This document shows, in pieces, positions 61,746 through 64,000 of a DNA stretch of 64,000 nt (position 1 is its first letter; each line of letters starts with the position of its first letter). This DNA is from Ga0077555 sp050187415 (GTDB lineage: Bacteria > Pseudomonadota > Alphaproteobacteria > Rhizobiales > Hyphomicrobiaceae), in NCBI GenBank assembly GCA_050187415.1, contig JBFWXN010000014.1, positions 1 through 64,000 on the forward strand, read 5' to 3'. The translations under genes were made by a program, and so were the position numbers. Below the pieces are notes generated by a model. That model was not told the DNA's origin and did no database searches. It saw nothing but the letters and a program-made list of their open reading frames with translations.

Positions 61746-63971
61746 TCAAAGGAAGCTGTAAGGATCGATATCGACGGTCAGCCGCAGATCCCCCTTCACC
61801 TCGGGCAGGCGCGACAGCCACTCACGTATGTAGGCCTGCACGTCGATCTCGCGCGAGGCCTTCAACAGCAGCCGCCAGCGATACCGCCCGCGTATGACGG
61901 CAATCGGCGCCTCCGCGGGGCCCAGCACCTCGATCTGCTCAGCCGCAGGCGCGCGCCGTGCGATCTCGCGTGCCAGCGCCTGCGCCGCCTCCCGATGTCT
62001 GGCCGACACGATCAACGCCACCAGGCGCCCGTAGGGCGGCAACAGTGCCGCGTGCCGCAACTGGATTTCGTGATTGAGGAAGGCCTCGCGGTCGCTCGCC
62101 ACAATCGCCTGCATGACCGGGTTGTCCGGCATGTGGGTCTGCACCAGCCCACGCCCCCGCGCGAACGAGCGCCCGGCCCGGCCCGTCACCTGGTGTAGAA
62201 GCTGGAAGGTGCGCTCGCCGGCACGCGGATCGGCGCCCTGCGCCAGCCCCAGATCGCCATCGACGACGCCGACCGTGGCCAGATCCGGAAAGTGATGGCC
62301 CTTAGCCACGATTTGCGTACCGATAATGATATCGGCATCGCCATTCTCGATCTTTTTGATGATCGCCCGCATCTCGGCCAGGCCGGGGATGAGATCCGAT
62401 GACAGAATCAGCGTGCGCGCATCCGGCCAGCGCTCTGCCACCTCCTCCGCCACGCGCTCCACGCCCGGTCCGCAAGCGACCAGCGTGTCTTCATTCTCGC
62501 ATTTGGGGCAGCGCTTCGGCAACGGCAGCGAAAATCCGCAATGGTGGCAGTTGAGACGCCCGCGGAAGCGGTGCTCGACGAGCCAGGCAGTGCACTGCGG
62601 ACACTCGATGCGATGCCCGCACGTTCGGCAGAGGGTCAGCGGCGCATACCCGCGACGATTGAGAAACAGCAACGTCTGCTGGCTTTTCGCGAGCGTCTCG
62701 TTCACGGCCTCGACCAACGGCGGCGCCAGCCACTTGCCGCGCTCCGGCGGCGTCTTGCGCATGTCGATCGCCGTGATCTCGGGCAACTCGGTGCCGTGGT
62801 AGCGCCCCGGCAGCAAGAGATGGCGATAGCGGCCGTTGCGCGCATTGACGTGGCTCTCGATCGAGGGCGTCGCGGACGCCAGCACGATCGGGAAATCGCC
62901 GATGTGCGCCCGCACGATTGCCATGTCGCGGCCTTGATAGTGGACGCGATCTTCCTGCTTGAAGCCCGGATCGTGCTCTTCGTCGATGACGATCAGCCCG
63001 AGATCGCGAAACGGCAGGAACAGTGCCGACCGAGCGCCGACGATGCAGCGCGCCTCGCCCGTGGCGGCAGCCTTCCACGTCCGTCCCCGATCCCCCGGAG
63101 ACAATGCCGAATGCCATTCGGCCGGCGGCGCTCCGAACCGCGCCTTGAAGCGGTCCATGAACTGGCTCGTCAACGCGATCTCCGGCAGCAGGATCAGCAC
63201 TTGACGCCCCTTGGCAAGGGCATGCGCCACCGCCTCGTAGTAGACTTCCGTCTTGCCCGAACCCGTCACGCCATCGAGCAGCGAAACCGAGAAAGCGTCG
63301 GCGTCTATGGCGGATCGCAGGGCATGCGCAGCCGCCGCCTGATCCGGCGAGAGCGCCACCTCGGCATGCCCATGCGAGGGCACCGCGAAGCGCTTCTCGG
63401 GGATCGCCGTCTCGACCAGGCAGCCCGCCTTGACGAGCCCGTCGACGACCCCGTTGGTGCAGCCGGCCTCCTGCGCCAGTGCCGACTTCGCGCGAACCAG
63501 ACCGTCAGCCGCAATCTCCAGCGCACGGTGCCGCTCGGGCGTCATCCGGGGAGGCAATTGGGCGTCCGGCACGCTTGTTACGCCAAAGCGCGGCTTGACC
63601 GGCTCGAAGGCCGCCTGCGCGCTCATCATCATGCGCACGACCATGCCGAGCGGCCCGAGCGTGTAGCGCGCAACCCATTCCGCAAAACGCAACGAGGACA
63701 CCGGCAGTGGCGGCACCTCCAGCCGCTCGGTGACGGCTTTCATCTTACGCGGATCGACCAGCTTGCCGTCACCGACCGGCCGGTCCCAGACAATGCCGAT
63801 CCGAACCTGCGGGCCGAACGGAACCAGGACAAAACACCCCGGTTCCAGATGCACGTGGGCTGGCGCGAGATAGTCGTACGTCTGGTCGAGCGCCACCGGC
63901 AGCAGTACCGGCACTTGCGGGGCGCCATTCGCCCCGTTCGCCTCACCGTCGCGCTCGAGCAGGTCTTCCAA
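61746..63971 (-). CDS. priA: primosomal protein N' (replication restart helicase PriA)
   Basis: A 741-aa protein with the 3'-end-binding domain first (VPVLLPVALDQTYDYLAP), then Walker A DGVTGSGKTEVY, DEEH box, ATPSIES, and eight Cys in the zinc-binding insert (CRTC, CPQC, CHHC, CPKC). It reloads DnaB at stalled forks. No ATG precedes the conserved N-terminus; the TTG at 63971 has GGAAGG 8 bp upstream and an in-frame stop lies further up at 63996-63998, so it is the best start. It converges on the CoA-transferase gene. Confidence 0.95.
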   Translation of the reverse strand: MEDLLERDGEANGANGAPQVPVLLPVALDQTYDYLAPAHVHLEPGCFVLVPFGPQVRIGIVWDRPVGDGKLVDPRKMKAVTERLEVPPLPVSSLRFAEWVARYTLGPLGMVVRMMMSAQAAFEPVKPRFGVTSVPDAQLPPRMTPERHRALEIAADGLVRAKSALAQEAGCTNGVVDGLVKAGCLVETAIPEKRFAVPSHGHAEVALSPDQAAAAHALRSAIDADAFSVSLLDGVTGSGKTEVYYEAVAHALAKGRQVLILLPEIALTSQFMDRFKARFGAPPAEWHSALSPGDRGRTWKAAATGEARCIVGARSALFLPFRDLGLIVIDEEHDPGFKQEDRVHYQGRDMAIVRAHIGDFPIVLASATPSIESHVNARNGRYRHLLLPGRYHGTELPEITAIDMRKTPPERGKWLAPPLVEAVNETLAKSQQTLLFLNRRGYAPLTLCRTCGHRIECPQCTAWLVEHRFRGRLNCHHCGFSLPLPKRCPKCENEDTLVACGPGVERVAEEVAERWPDARTLILSSDLIPGLAEMRAIIKKIENGDADIIIGTQIVAKGHHFPDLATVGVVDGDLGLAQGADPRAGERTFQLLHQVTGRAGRSFARGRGLVQTHMPDNPVMQAIVASDREAFLNHEIQLRHAALLPPYGRLVALIVSARHREAAQALAREIARRAPAAEQIEVLGPAEAPIAVIRGRYRWRLLLKASREIDVQAYIREWLSRLPEVKGDLRLTVDIDPYSFL

Positions 63972-64000
63972 GCGTCGCGCCTTCCGACTAGAACGTCACG

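Noticed and set aside
1..64000. CRISPR arrays, rRNA genes, insertion sequences, further tRNAs
   Set aside because: None seen: no regularly spaced repeats, no transposase frames, and only one sequence with a complete cloverleaf (13871-13947).

Overview
The window is GC-rich chromosomal DNA, almost certainly from an alphaproteobacterium of the order Hyphomicrobiales (Rhizobiales). Supporting signs are a GapR (DUF2312) gene, a perfect CtrA-type box (TTAA-N7-TTAAC) in front of an extensin-like lipoprotein gene, DUF6460 and TIGR02186 proteins, and a TPR-protein gene directly upstream of ispE. The genus cannot be fixed from sequence alone. No rRNA, CRISPR array or insertion sequence was seen.

Layout 1-13870 (accessory): this is the right part of an integrative element. 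A tyrosine integrase, preceded by an overlapping excisionase-like gene, ends 55 bp from the 3' end of a tRNA-Arg(CCU) gene. The tRNA is read leftward, so its 3' end faces the element, the usual arrangement for integration into a tRNA 3' end. The left end lies outside the window. Cargo from left to right: a leftward three-gene restriction or defence-like operon (HsdM-N-like mini-protein, PLD-nuclease/helicase, N6-adenine methyltransferase cut by the window edge); three leftward genes of unknown function; a rightward overlapping pair of unknown proteins (7402-9425); and a rightward module of a 197-aa protein, a divergent family-A DNA polymerase and a small winged-helix-like protein.

Layout 13871-30051 (core-like, catabolic): CYTH protein, VWA protein, a translationally close pair of acyl-CoA dehydrogenases, a cyclase-family hydrolase, two GMC flavoenzymes, a bacterial-luciferase-like flavin monooxygenase, a lone benzoyl-CoA-dihydrodiol lyase (boxC), an extensin-like lipoprotein and a lysozyme-like secreted protein. 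The gene content points to breakdown of cyclic or aromatic acids through CoA thioesters; the substrate cannot be named.

Layout 30052-45159: argG with a promoter and inverted repeat; DUF2798 and M50 membrane proteins; a TfdA/TauD-type dioxygenase; a DUF6460-MATE overlapping pair; the Lhr-like helicase and PdeM phosphoesterase of the ligase-associated DNA repair set; a TIGR02186 protein; a 991-aa Sel1-repeat membrane protein; a small secreted coiled-coil protein; and proline iminopeptidase.

Layout 45160-64000: a DUF4212/sodium-solute symporter pair, mscL, a radical SAM gene behind a FAD-oxidoreductase/SelD fusion gene, divergent MarR and LysR regulators, a metallo-beta-lactamase-fold hydrolase, the TPR-ispE operon, a threonine-dehydratase-like enzyme, DUF4337, a calcineurin-like phosphoesterase, gapR, a CaiB/BaiF CoA-transferase and priA. 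Several real starts are GTG or TTG and are chosen from Shine-Dalgarno spacing or family alignment.
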